This document shows, in pieces, positions 35,753 to 44,209 of a DNA stretch of 64,000 bases. This DNA is from an uncultured Ruminiclostridium sp. (lineage in GTDB: Bacteria > Bacillota > Clostridia > Oscillospirales > Ruminococcaceae). Location of the stretch: NCBI GenBank assembly GCA_934490165.1, contig CAKSTB010000013.1, positions 1 through 64,000 of the forward strand, written 5' to 3'. The translations under genes and the position numbers were made by a program. Each line of letters opens with the position of its first letter. Position 1 is the first letter of the stretch. The notes beneath the pieces are model-generated. The model saw only the letters and a list, made by a program, of their open reading frames with translations. It was not told where the DNA came from and searched no databases.

Positions 35753-36712
35753 TCAGTTTTTCTTATCCTCATATTTATTGTAAAGCTTTGTGCAGAACTC
35801 GTCTATCACTTCTTCGAGCTCCTGTGCCGTTACTGCGTCTACCATCATACTGCGGAGCTTCTTATACAAAAGATCGCCGCTTTGTGCGGTATTGTCAGGC
35901 GGACGCACAAATGATGTATGTGTTGTACGCTCGTTAGGTTGCGGCGGTATCATTCTGTCAACATTTTTGACATAATGCGGTGAGATCTGGCTGAAGCGCA
36001 GATCGTCAAGGGTGCTCCTTGCTCTTCTGCCGTATATCATAGCGTAAAGACAGCCGCATTTATACAGAGCCATGATCATCTGGGGTGACGGTGTGACACC
36101 GAAAAGAGTTGCAAGCGAAATCGTGTAGTCCTGAAGCTCGGCGAACCTGTCATAATCGCCGAAGCGCATTGTAATACTGTCACTTTTTGCAATAACCGCC
36201 GCCACTGCCTCGTTTACGGCGTTGGTATACCTGTTTGTGGGGCAGATATCGACAGGACGGAAATATTTTTCACGGTACTCGCGTATAAGTTGCGCCATTT
36301 CCTGCGGCGACTCGCGGAAGTCGTCCACAAAGCGTATCATTGCCACATTATCAAGCTCAAAATTCTTTTCAAACATCTCCATAACGCGCATGGGATCGCC
36401 GCCGTGGAGCGATAATTCGGATATTACCGGTCTTTCTATCTTAGGTATGAATTCTGTGAGATTGGCGGGCACTGTGACATACGCAAAGTTGAACGAATTT
36501 ATATAAAGCAGATCCCTTACCGAGGTCATGCGGAGTATCACCTTTGACATATCGCCTGCGGGAGGGAGCATAAGAAAAGTATCGGTAGTCATTTCGGTAT
36601 ATGCAACTCCGAACTCTGCGAGCCCGTCTTTATAAGCGGATATGAGCTCCGGCTTTACATCATCGACAAATGACGCGTCACAAAGACTGTTATCAATAAT
36701 AGATACTTTCAT
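35753..36712 (-). CDS. Protein of unknown function, possibly a decayed DRE-TIM (homocitrate/isopropylmalate synthase-like) fold
   Basis: A 319-aa soluble protein starting MKVSIIDNSLCDASF at ATG 36712, with GGAAAGGG about eight bases upstream. The order of segments resembles the TIM barrel of homocitrate synthases: VKPELISAYKDGLAEFGVAYTE near the start, LSLHGGDPMRVMEMFEKN in the middle, and DICPTNRYTNAVNEAVAAVI (about 170-190) where active enzymes have the metal-binding HxHND. Here the histidines are gone (CPTNRY), so catalysis would be lost if the homology is real. A C-terminal ~60-residue helical tail follows. It diverges from sufCB across a 137-base gap. The fold assignment is tentative. 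Confidence 0.6.
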   Translation of the reverse strand: MKVSIIDNSLCDASFVDDVKPELISAYKDGLAEFGVAYTEMTTDTFLMLPPAGDMSKVILRMTSVRDLLYINSFNFAYVTVPANLTEFIPKIERPVISELSLHGGDPMRVMEMFEKNFELDNVAMIRFVDDFRESPQEMAQLIREYREKYFRPVDICPTNRYTNAVNEAVAAVIAKSDSITMRFGDYDRFAELQDYTISLATLFGVTPSPQMIMALYKCGCLYAMIYGRRARSTLDDLRFSQISPHYVKNVDRMIPPQPNERTTHTSFVRPPDNTAQSGDLLYKKLRSMMVDAVTAQELEEVIDEFCTKLYNKYEDKKN

Positions 36713-36788
36713 ATTGTCACCCTTTCCGAATTTATCATCATAATATTTTATCATAAAGCAGGGAAAAATTCAATAGTAACGACAGCTC

Positions 36789-36817
36789 TTGACATAATAA
36801 CGTTAATATGGTACGAT
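36789..36817 (+). promoter_or_regulatory. Promoter of the sufC-sufB operon
   Basis: TTGACA (36789-36794), a 17-base spacer and TACGAT (36812-36817), in the gap between the divergent genes. Confidence 0.6.
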
Positions 36818-36849
36818 AATATGATAAAAAGATGAAAGGGGCATTAACT

Positions 36850-37575
36850 TTGCTGGAATTTCAGGACGTAAAATGGCAGCTCCAAAACGGAGAACCTATT
36901 ATAAAAGGTATCAGCTGTAAGCTTGACAGCAGGCTTACGGTTATAACAGGACCTAACGGCGGCGGAAAAACCTCGCTTGCAAAGCTTATCGCAGGTGTCG
37001 AAAAGCCGACATCGGGCAGGATCATACTTGACGGTACGGATATCACCGATATGGATATCACAGGCAGAGCAAAGCTCGGCGTAGCTTACGCATTTCAACA
37101 GCCTGTACGCTTCAAGGGACTTACCGTAAGAGATCTTCTGGAGCTTGCGGCAGGAAACAAGCTCGGTCACGACGAGCTGTGCGCGCTTCTGGGCAAGGTC
37201 GGACTTTGTGCTGAGGAATACATCGACAGAGAGATGAGCAGTGCTTTATCGGGCGGTGAAGCAAAGCGTATCGAGATAGCAACGGTTCTTGCAAGAAACG
37301 CAAAGCTTTCCGTATTTGATGAGCCCGAGGCGGGAATTGACCTGTGGAGCTTTGCAAGACTGGTTGAAACGTTTGAAGAGATAAGGAACGGCACGACAGG
37401 TTCGCTTGTTATAATATCACATCAGGAGCGTATTCTTTCGATAGCCGATGAGATAGTTGTAGTAGCGGACGGCGCAGTTCGCACCGCAGGACCGAGAGAA
37501 GAAATACTCCCAAAACTTCTCGGCGGCGAATATGCGTGCAGATGTCCCCAGAGAAACGGAGGCGGTTGTCAGTGA
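36850..37575 (+). CDS. sufC: Fe-S cluster assembly ATPase SufC
   Basis: A 241-aa soluble ABC ATPase that powers cluster assembly on SufB/SufD. Walker A is GPNGGGKTS at 34-42, the Q-loop is YAFQQPVRF, the signature is LSGGEAKRIEIA, and Walker B is LSVFDEPEAGIDLWS, whose EPEAGID form is typical of SufC. The switch His is in IISHQER. The C-terminus adds CRCPQRNGGGC, a three-cysteine tail beyond the usual SufC end. TTG 36850 is preferred: GAAAGGGG lies eight bases upstream, while the earlier ATG 36832 precedes that site. The gene overlaps sufB by four bases. Confidence 0.92.
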   Translation: MLEFQDVKWQLQNGEPIIKGISCKLDSRLTVITGPNGGGKTSLAKLIAGVEKPTSGRIILDGTDITDMDITGRAKLGVAYAFQQPVRFKGLTVRDLLELAAGNKLGHDELCALLGKVGLCAEEYIDREMSSALSGGEAKRIEIATVLARNAKLSVFDEPEAGIDLWSFARLVETFEEIRNGTTGSLVIISHQERILSIADEIVVVADGAVRTAGPREEILPKLLGGEYACRCPQRNGGGCQ

Positions 37576-38519
37576 GCAATATAATGGACGTAAATTTCAA
37601 CGGCACAACAGCCGAAATGCTGAAGATCATTTCCGATTATGATGAAGTTACAGGCTTCAACGGTGCATACAATATCCGCGAGGACAGCAAGTGCGCCGGA
37701 AGAAAATCATCGGAGAATATAACTATAGAGTCAAAGGACGACAAGCCCGGAATAAATATCCGCGTAAAGCCGTTTACGGTCGGCGAAACGGTTTATATCC
37801 CCGCCTGCGTTACACACAGTGATGTTGACGACCTTGTATACAACGACTTTTACATCGGCGAGGGTGCGGATGTTGTTATCGTGGCGGGTTGCGGCGTGCA
37901 CAATGACGGTGAGGAACAGGCGCGTCACAACGGCATACACCGCTTTTTCCTTGAAAAGGGCTCAAAGGTACTTTACAAGGAAAAGCATATCGGCACGGGC
38001 AAAGGCAAGGGACTGAAAAAAATCGACCCGGTGACCGACTGTGTTCTCGGCGAGGACTCATATCTTGAAATGGATACAATACAGCTCCGTGGTGTAGACA
38101 GCACAACAAGAAGCACCTCGGCGGTACTCGGCAAGGGTGCAAAGATAGTTGTACGCGAGCGTATAATGACAGACGGTGACGAAGAAGCTGTAACCAAGTT
38201 CCACGTTGAGCTCAACGGCGAGGACAGCGGCGCGGATCTGGTTTCGCGCTCGGTCGCAAGAGGAAATTCGCATCAGGCGTTCTATTCGGTAGTAGAGGGT
38301 AACAACCGTTGTACGGGTCATTCGGCGTGTGACGCGATCATCGCCGACAACGGCAAGGTTGACGCTCAGCCTGCTCTTAATGCCGCAAATGTTGACGCAC
38401 AGCTTATCCACGAGGCGGCGATCGGCAAGATAGCGGGCGAACAGATCTTAAAACTGTGTTCTCTCGGACTTACAAGAGAAGAAGCGGAAGAGAAGATAAT
38501 AGAGGGATTTCTTAAGTAA
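37572..38519 (+). CDS. sufB: Fe-S cluster assembly scaffold SufB/SufD family (minimal SUF)
   Basis: A 315-aa beta-helical scaffold, shorter than canonical SufB (~470 aa), matching the minimal two-gene SufCB (SMS-like) systems of anaerobes. Typical segments are VIVAGCGVHNDGEEQARHNG, LEKGSKVLYKEKHIGTGKG, and a C-terminal HSACDAIIADNGKVDAQPALNAANVDAQLIHEAAIGKIAGEQILKL-type region, of which only parts are quoted here as landmarks: HSACDAII and HEAAIGKI. GTG 37572 overlaps the sufC stop as GTGA with GGAGG eight bases upstream, so it is translationally coupled. There is no SufD, SufS or SufU in the operon; the sulfur source must be another locus, such as nifS at 27743. Confidence 0.9.
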   Translation: MSNIMDVNFNGTTAEMLKIISDYDEVTGFNGAYNIREDSKCAGRKSSENITIESKDDKPGINIRVKPFTVGETVYIPACVTHSDVDDLVYNDFYIGEGADVVIVAGCGVHNDGEEQARHNGIHRFFLEKGSKVLYKEKHIGTGKGKGLKKIDPVTDCVLGEDSYLEMDTIQLRGVDSTTRSTSAVLGKGAKIVVRERIMTDGDEEAVTKFHVELNGEDSGADLVSRSVARGNSHQAFYSVVEGNNRCTGHSACDAIIADNGKVDAQPALNAANVDAQLIHEAAIGKIAGEQILKLCSLGLTREEAEEKIIEGFLK

Positions 38520-38532
38520 ATCATCTTAATAT

Positions 38533-38573
38533 ATAAGAAAACGGACGTGAAGCACTCACGTCCGTTTTCTTAT
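38533..38573. terminator. Bidirectional terminator between sufB and the MetE-like gene
   Basis: ATAAGAAAACGGACGTGA (38533-38550) pairs perfectly with its complement (38556-38573) around AGCAC. A and T runs on each side make it usable from both strands. Confidence 0.92.
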
Positions 38574-38596
38574 ATGTGTATGGTTTGGCAGAAACC

Positions 38597-39709
38597 TTAT
38601 TCACCCCAGACCTCTTTTGCGATTTCGTTTACAAGTCTGATTTTCGCCCACTGCTGTTCTTCGGTCAGCTTGTTGCCTATCTCGCATGACGCAAATCCGC
38701 ACTGCGGACTTAGATACAGTCTGTCGAGCGGTATGATCTCAGCCGCCTTATGTATTCTGTCTATCACCGTCTGCTTGTCCTCAAGCACAGGTGACTTTGT
38801 TGTGATAAGACCGAGAACTACCTTTTTATCTCCGCTTACATATTTCAGCGGTTCAAAGCCGCCCGAACGCTCATCGTCAAATTCGAGATAATAAGCGTTG
38901 ACGTTTTCCTTTCCGAAAAGAATTTCCGCAACAGGGTCATACGCACCTGCACTGAAATACGCCGAATGATAGTTACCTCTGCATACATGGGTGTTGATAA
39001 CAAGATCATCGGGCTTGCCCTCAACGGCAAGGTTGTTTACCTTTAACAGCTTCTGTGCTATAGTGGCGAAATCTGCATCTGCGCCGTAGCGGATAACGCT
39101 GCCCTCGGCAACCAGAACGCCCCATGTGCAGTCGTCAAGCTGTATGTTTCTGCAACCCGCATCATAAAGGTCCTTAATAACCTTTTTGTATCCTGCGGCA
39201 ATATCGTTTATAAGCTCATCGTCAGTCGGATAGAACTTTCTTGTTGTTTCAATATTGGCGGGGATTATCATCTGCTGGAAGAACTGAGCGGGTGCGGGGA
39301 TAGTCTGCTTTGCGATATGCTGTTCATCTTCAAACTGCTTTACAAACTTAAAATGCTCTACAAACGGGTGGTTTCCCGCAGAAATTTTACCTGTCAGCCA
39401 TGTGTCATCGATGAGTGCCGCTTCACCGTGGAACTGCACCCCGTTCTCTGTTTTCTTATGAGCAACGCCGTCAAATCCCCACATAAAGTCAAGATGCCAT
39501 GTTGCACGGCGGAACTCGCCATCCGTAATCGCATGAAGACCTGCGGCTTTCTGCTTTGCGATAAGGTCGGTTATGCATTCGTCTTCAACCGCTTTAAGCT
39601 GAGCGGCTGATATTGTGCCGTTTTCGCGATCCTTTCTTGCCTGCTTTAATTTTTCGGGACGTAAAAAGCTACCTACGCTTTCACATCTGAACGGTGTTTT
39701 AAGTGCCAT
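38597..39709 (-). CDS. MetE-like methyltransferase, YxjG/YxjH family
   Basis: A 370-aa protein resembling the C-terminal catalytic domain of cobalamin-independent methionine synthase, in the stand-alone YxjG/YxjH form. It starts FRCESVGSFLRPEKL and has AITDGEFRR, NIQLDDCTWG, INTHVCRGN (zinc ligands His and Cys) and LSPQCGFASCE near the C-terminus (zinc Cys). It probably transfers a methyl group to homocysteine or a related thiol; the donor is uncertain because the folate-binding N-terminal half is missing. A good promoter with a palindrome at about -66 lies upstream, and the adjacent LysR gene suggests dedicated control. The start is ATG 39709, with AAAGGAGA upstream. Confidence 0.9.
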   Translation of the reverse strand: MALKTPFRCESVGSFLRPEKLKQARKDRENGTISAAQLKAVEDECITDLIAKQKAAGLHAITDGEFRRATWHLDFMWGFDGVAHKKTENGVQFHGEAALIDDTWLTGKISAGNHPFVEHFKFVKQFEDEQHIAKQTIPAPAQFFQQMIIPANIETTRKFYPTDDELINDIAAGYKKVIKDLYDAGCRNIQLDDCTWGVLVAEGSVIRYGADADFATIAQKLLKVNNLAVEGKPDDLVINTHVCRGNYHSAYFSAGAYDPVAEILFGKENVNAYYLEFDDERSGGFEPLKYVSGDKKVVLGLITTKSPVLEDKQTVIDRIHKAAEIIPLDRLYLSPQCGFASCEIGNKLTEEQQWAKIRLVNEIAKEVWGE

Positions 39710-39749
39710 ATCTTATATCTCCTTTGATTTGTTGTTTTTCTGTGTCTTG

Positions 39750-39778
39750 ATTATACCAAAGGAAATCGAGATTGTAAA
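39750..39778 (-). promoter_or_regulatory. Sigma-A promoter of the MetE-like gene
   Basis: On the minus strand: -35 TTTACA (39778-39773), a 17-base spacer and TATAAT (39755-39750). The expected transcription start is near 39743. Confidence 0.8.
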
Positions 39779-39795
39779 ATACTAATGAGATACGG

Positions 39796-39822
39796 TTTGA
39801 TATAGTTTAAAACTATATCAAA
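39796..39822. promoter_or_regulatory. 27-bp palindrome, probable LysR-type operator
   Basis: TTTGATATAGTTT, a single central A, then AAACTATATCAAA: a perfect 13+1+13 palindrome. It overlaps the stop codon of the LysR gene, and its centre is about 66 bases upstream of the predicted start of the MetE-like transcript, the usual place of a LysR recognition site. It also contains T-N11-A. Confidence 0.75.
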
Positions 39823-40714
39823 TGTGAGAATGGAGAAAACCGATATAGTTTTCTCCGAGCTTAGTAAGATCAACACCCTTGCGTGTTACAGTTCCCACCC
39901 TCATATATTCATCTATCATAAGCGGCTTTGCTATGATATTCTCACCGTTGAGCTCGGTACTGATAATGCCTGTGCAGACGGTGTAGCCGTCAAGGCCTAC
40001 AAGCAGATTGAACAGTGTTGCGCGGTCGCTGACCTTGATCGTCATATCACGTTCCATTCCTCCGGTTATTTCTTCGGAGAAATAGAACGAATTATGGCTT
40101 CCCTGCTCAAACGACAGGAACGGGTATTCTTTAAGCTCATCGGGGAGTATCACCGCCTTACCCGCCAACGGGTGATTTGAGCTTATGAAAACGTGCGGTT
40201 TAGCTGTAAACAGTTCATCAAATTTCAGTCCGTTCTTTTCTATTATCCTGCTTATAACGCTTTCGTTTTCATTTGACAGATAGAGTATCCCTACCTCACT
40301 GCGAAAGCCGCTTACATCTTCTATTATCTCATATGTTTCCGTTTCGCGCAGAGTGAAATCATAATTCTTGTTGCCAAAGGTGCGGATAAGGTCAATAAAG
40401 GCACTTACAGCGAACGAGTAGTGTTGTGTTGATACGGAGAATATCTGTTTGTGGCTGTCGTTATCGATATATTTTTCCTCAATCATATTCATCTGCTGAA
40501 GAACCTGTCTTGCATAGCCTAAAAACTCGTTTCCCTCGTTGGAAATTATAATACCCTTGTTTGTGCGGTGAAATATAGTTATGCCGAGCTCTTTTTCAAG
40601 GTCTTTTATAGCATTTGTCAGGCTCGGCTGTGCTATAAAGAGCGAATTTGCCGCTTCGCTCATTGTGCCTTTATCTGCCGCGGTAACGGCATACTTAAGC
40701 TGCTGAAGTGTCAT
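39818..40714 (-). CDS. LysR-family transcriptional regulator
   Basis: A 298-aa DNA-binding regulator. The N-terminal winged helix-turn-helix (about 1-65) reads LQQLKYAVTAADKGTMSEAA then LFIAQPSLTNAIKDLEKELG, the classic LysR pattern. The effector-binding domain occupies about 90-295. It sits directly upstream of, and in the same direction as, the MetE-like gene, with a palindromic operator candidate between them. It probably senses a sulfur or methionine-pathway metabolite (inference). CGGAG lies before ATG 40714. Only 15 bases separate it from the TetR gene, so the two regulators may be co-transcribed, an uncommon arrangement. Confidence 0.92.
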   Translation of the reverse strand: MTLQQLKYAVTAADKGTMSEAANSLFIAQPSLTNAIKDLEKELGITIFHRTNKGIIISNEGNEFLGYARQVLQQMNMIEEKYIDNDSHKQIFSVSTQHYSFAVSAFIDLIRTFGNKNYDFTLRETETYEIIEDVSGFRSEVGILYLSNENESVISRIIEKNGLKFDELFTAKPHVFISSNHPLAGKAVILPDELKEYPFLSFEQGSHNSFYFSEEITGGMERDMTIKVSDRATLFNLLVGLDGYTVCTGIISTELNGENIIAKPLMIDEYMRVGTVTRKGVDLTKLGENYIGFLHSHI

Positions 40715-40729
40715 ATTTTTTACTCCGTT

Positions 40730-41311
40730 TTATTTTCCCGGTGCTCTCCTGAGCATATCGGGCAAGGAATTTATAATAGCCGATGCGTACTTTGTGACTT
40801 CGGCAGATACCGATATAGTACGCTTTTTATCCTTGAATGCATTTACAAGCATACCCGCTATACCCTCTGTCAGAAAATCGCACAGAAACTTCTTAAAATC
40901 CTCCGATACCGAAAGTCCGTTTGCCGCTTCGCAGTTATCGATAACGCTTCCGACAAGAGCGATAAAGTCATTATATAAAAACAGCTTCAGCTGATCCCTG
41001 CCAATGCTGTCATATGCGCAGTTCAGGATATGCGCGTTTTCGGTAACGTAACGTATCACGAAATGTATCGCCTCTTCATAGTCGATAAGCAGGTCAAAGC
41101 TCTTGACGACCTCGATAGCGTCCTGTTCAAGACACCATTTGAGAAGAGCGTAAATATCCTCAAAGTGATAGTAGAATGTCTTGCGGTTTATGTTGCATTC
41201 CTGTATAAGCTCGCTTACCGTGACCTTTGAAAGCGGCTTTTTCTCCATAGCCTTTTTCAGTGCATCGGCAAGCTGAGTCTTTGTTTTCATGGAAATTTCT
41301 TCGTTTGTCAT
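40730..41311 (-). CDS. TetR-family transcriptional regulator
   Basis: A 193-aa regulator. The N-terminal helix-turn-helix (about 8-55) contains LADALKKAMEKKPLSKVTV and ECNINRKTFYYHFEDIYALL, the standard TetR layout; the NRKTFYYHF form is typical of DhaS-like members. The C-terminal ligand domain is all helical. ATG 41311 is chosen because GGAGGTG lies six to seven bases upstream and the earlier GTG overlaps it. It diverges from a decayed transporter remnant at 41501, which was probably its former target. With the target lost, it may now regulate only itself or other loci. Confidence 0.9.
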   Translation of the reverse strand: MTNEEISMKTKTQLADALKKAMEKKPLSKVTVSELIQECNINRKTFYYHFEDIYALLKWCLEQDAIEVVKSFDLLIDYEEAIHFVIRYVTENAHILNCAYDSIGRDQLKLFLYNDFIALVGSVIDNCEAANGLSVSEDFKKFLCDFLTEGIAGMLVNAFKDKKRTISVSAEVTKYASAIINSLPDMLRRAPGK

Positions 41312-41500
41312 AAGCACCTCCGATTGCTGTGTTTATTATACACTTGACCGGGAAATAAATCAAGTACCATTAAAATCTACTTATTACCCAATCGGGTGCG
41401 CGTTGTCCGATATGTTACATTCACACCCGCATTGACCGTTTTATCTCTGCTCTTTGTGTGATATTATTCACTTGTAAGGAAAAAAGAAAGGAGCTTTGAT

Positions 41501-42173
41501 ATGACGGAATGTGAGCAAAGAAATAAAACCTCTACCCTGATATACGATGTCCGTCTTTCGACACCTGTCGGAAAACGCAAGGGCATAATGACTGTTCATA
41601 CAGAAAACGGCAGGATGCTGTGACACAGATAGCCGCAGGTTATACAGAGATAATAAGCGGTGCAAAGGCTCTTCTTAACGGAAGCAGTACGCTTGCCGAC
41701 GGTACAGCCGAGCTCTCCGCAAACACGGCAGAGCTTGCAAAGGGCGCGGCAAAGCTTTACACAGCAACAGGCACGCTCAGTGACGGTGCGGCTTCTCTCG
41801 ACAGCGGCGCGGCGGAATTTGCCGATGCCTGCAAGGAACTTCACAGCGGCGCGCTTAAGCTCAGTGACGGCACAGGCAAGCTCAGAAGCGAAACAGACGG
41901 TATGAACGACAAGATCTCCGACAAGATAGATGAAATGATTGCCGACATTACAGGCGGTGACGAGGCGATAGTTTCATTCACGAGCGATAAAAATACCGAT
42001 ATCAAGTCGGTGCAGTTCGTAAGAAAAACAGAAGCTATCGAGATGCCCGAAGTTCCGAGGAAGAGACCGCCGCTGAGGAAGAGCTCAACTTCTGGCAGAA
42101 GGTACTGCGCCTGTTCGGGTTATATGATAGATACGCTTTACTTATCAACGATAAATACAAATTCAGCGCCTGA
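41501..42173 (+). pseudogene. Decayed membrane transporter (MMPL/YhgE-like), fused by deletion to the start of another gene
   Basis: ATG 41501, seven bases after AAAGGAG, opens a 40-codon frame (YDVRLSTPVGKRKGIMTVH) that stops at 41621. From about 41620 another frame encodes a repetitive amphipathic stretch (KALLNGSSTLADGTAEL, LSDGAASLDSGAAEF, LHSGALKLSDGTGKL), typical of the extracytoplasmic coiled region of clostridial MMPL/RND-like or YhgE/Pip exporters. Around 42054 the frame shifts again to EETAAEEELNFWQKVLRLFGLYD and ends at TGA 42171, resembling a normal C-terminus of those exporters. All membrane helices are missing. I read this as a large deletion joining two genes, followed by a frameshift. 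It diverges from the TetR gene. Confidence 0.75.
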
Positions 42174-42217
42174 CCTTTCGGATACAGGCGCTGATATTTA
42201 AAGCTTCACATAAAACC

Positions 42218-42243
42218 AAGGCACCGATCACTCGGTGCCTTTT
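42218..42243 (+). terminator. Intrinsic terminator after the transporter remnant
   Basis: AAGGCACCGA pairs with TCGGTGCCTT around TCAC, followed by TTG. It survives from the original operon and may also serve the opposing gene. Confidence 0.85.
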
Positions 42244-42276
42244 GTCTTGTTATTCAGTTATAAAACCGTTTTCAAC

Positions 42277-43830
42277 TCAGTTCTGCTGCATTAAAGCTCT
42301 GTAGGGCTCGAGGTAAGATTCTACAGTACCGAAATATGAATCACGGAGGCTTGTGTAGGATTCACCCATCTTGAAAGGTCCGCCGAGGACGCAGCCAGCG
42401 CCTTCGCTGTCACCCTGCTGGAGCATTGTTGTAAGATCTGTCGAGAAGCCGAAGCAGTCGTCAAAGAGGAATGTGAACTTGTCGCTCGTTGTATCCTTAA
42501 GGTCTGAATAGATCTGGTACAGATCCTCAGACATTGCCGAGTGCTTTTTATTCTCTCTGCGTGCTGCACCACAGCTGGGGCACTTTTCTAAAGTCTTGTC
42601 TGCAGTTGAAACGCCGCATTCGGGGCATTTGGGATAATAAAGATGCTCAGCCGTCATTTCAGCCTTTGACTTAGCAATCAGTTCAGGGTCGATTTCGTTA
42701 AGACGGCAGATTTCCATATACTTGAGAGCTGCCTTTATGTTCTGTGCGCCTGCGGGAACGAGGTAACCGAATGTATCTGTATTCATGTAATATGCGTCTG
42801 CCTGATCATCTCTGGGGATCGGAACAAATCTGATATCCTGATCCTTAGCTGCAGCCTGAGCTGATGTCCAGCCCCAGTCAAGACCGAATTCTGCGAACAG
42901 TGTCTTTGTATCGGAAAGACAGGTGCTGGGATCTGCATATTCTGCATTTACCATACCCTGTTTAGCAAGGTCTGCGAGGAAGTCCTGGCATCTCTGAACG
43001 TTAGCGTCCTTCATGTTGTTGATGATCTGCTTGTTGGGACCGTCAACATCGATAAGCGTTGTGCCTGTTGAAACTATGAAAGGCATTGCAACGAAGCCTG
43101 TAGGCATTACACCGTAATACTCATCACCGATGTTGCACCACTCGGTCATTATATCCTTCCATGCAGTCCATGTCCACTTGCCTTCCTTATAAAGCTCCAG
43201 CGGGTCAGTCTTGATACCCTCATCGTCAAGAGCTGTCTGGTTGTAGATAAGAACAACACCTGCGTTTACACGGTAAGGCAGATAGTAGTGCTTGCCGCCG
43301 TAGTTGAAGTTCTCGATCATATCCTTCATACCCGACCATGTATCGCTGTCAAAGTCTACATAATCGTCAAGTGATGTGTAAAGGTTGTTTGCTACACCGT
43401 GGGGGTACGACTGCCACTCATAACGCACCATATCGGGAGAGTCGGAAGAAGCAACAAGCTGTGCGAGCTTTGTGAAGTATTCGGTCGAGCTTGTTGAAAT
43501 ATATTCTACAGAATAGCCCTCATCTGCAAACTTATCTACGATTTCCTTATCATCAGTGTTAAGGTCGTAGTAACCGAGCCATTTGAGTGTAGTGCCGTTT
43601 GAAGGAGCTTCTACCACACTGCCGCCGTTGTTGTTACTTGCAGAAGAATTGTCCGTTGAATTGTTGTCTGTGCTTGAAGTGCTGTTGTCAGCCGTTGAGC
43701 TTGTATTGCCTGAAGCATTACCGCTGTCAGCCGAACCGCTTGTTGTGCTTGAACCGTTGCAGGCAGAAAGCATTGATGTTGCCATTGCCGCTGTAACCGC
43801 ACAAGCGAGTATTCTCTTTGAGAGTTTCAT
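42277..43830 (-). CDS. Extracellular solute-binding lipoprotein (ABC family 1) with an inserted zinc ribbon
   Basis: A 517-aa sugar-type ABC binding protein. The lipoprotein signal ends LSAC (Cys about 23) and is followed by a Ser/Asn/Gly-rich tether of about 45 residues. The mature part has family 1 features: SSDSPDMVRYEW, GGKHYYLPYRVNAGVVLIYNQ-type segments and a C-terminal MLQQGDSEGAG. Near 401-421 it carries CPECG and CPSCG about 12 residues apart, a four-cysteine zinc ribbon not normal for this family. ATG 43830 has AGGAGG upstream, and a perfect -10 promoter lies at 43886-43914. No permease or ATPase genes are near, so the transporter is elsewhere or the protein acts as a sensor. Confidence 0.9.
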   Translation of the reverse strand: MKLSKRILACAVTAAMATSMLSACNGSSTTSGSADSGNASGNTSSTADNSTSSTDNNSTDNSSASNNNGGSVVEAPSNGTTLKWLGYYDLNTDDKEIVDKFADEGYSVEYISTSSTEYFTKLAQLVASSDSPDMVRYEWQSYPHGVANNLYTSLDDYVDFDSDTWSGMKDMIENFNYGGKHYYLPYRVNAGVVLIYNQTALDDEGIKTDPLELYKEGKWTWTAWKDIMTEWCNIGDEYYGVMPTGFVAMPFIVSTGTTLIDVDGPNKQIINNMKDANVQRCQDFLADLAKQGMVNAEYADPSTCLSDTKTLFAEFGLDWGWTSAQAAAKDQDIRFVPIPRDDQADAYYMNTDTFGYLVPAGAQNIKAALKYMEICRLNEIDPELIAKSKAEMTAEHLYYPKCPECGVSTADKTLEKCPSCGAARRENKKHSAMSEDLYQIYSDLKDTTSDKFTFLFDDCFGFSTDLTTMLQQGDSEGAGCVLGGPFKMGESYTSLRDSYFGTVESYLEPYRALMQQN

Positions 43831-44209
43831 TTTAGTCCTCCTTTAAGTCGTACTTGTATGTATTCGTTTACATCAAGATATTTATATTATAACCGAAACC
43901 GCTTAAAATTTCAATTCACTATTTCTACAGTTTATCGGTCGCATATTTGGTTAAAGTGTACAAACAGGGTGGCAAATATATGTATATTTTTAATCAAAAG
44001 TTTGTAATTTTAAGCTGTTTGTTAAGCAATTTTAAGTAATTAGCTAATAACAGGCTCTGCACATAAGTTCACTTTTCAGCTTTAAATCAAGTGACAGACA
44101 GACTAACAACCGCATCGCGGCTTCCGGTAATATTACAGCTGTATCGTAACTTTCCTGCGTTTTGCGGCATATACTACGGCAGTGAATATATGGAAATGAG
44201 GTGCACATC
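43831..44209. other. AT-rich intergenic region with the solute-binding-protein promoter
   Basis: A 379-base gap between two divergent genes. It holds the minus-strand promoter at 43886-43914. The remainder is AT-rich with no credible ORF, no structured RNA that I recognise and no clear plus-strand promoter for the DUF3343 gene. Confidence 0.5.
43886..43914 (-). promoter_or_regulatory. Sigma-A promoter of the solute-binding lipoprotein
   Basis: On the minus strand: TTGAAA (43914-43909), a 17-base spacer and TATAAT (43891-43886), giving a leader of about 50 bases. Confidence 0.75.

Noticed and set aside
39710..39817. A SAM or T-box riboswitch for the MetE-like gene
   Set aside because: The leader from the predicted start (about 39743) to the ATG is only about 34 bases, too short for such an element. 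The palindrome is upstream of the promoter.
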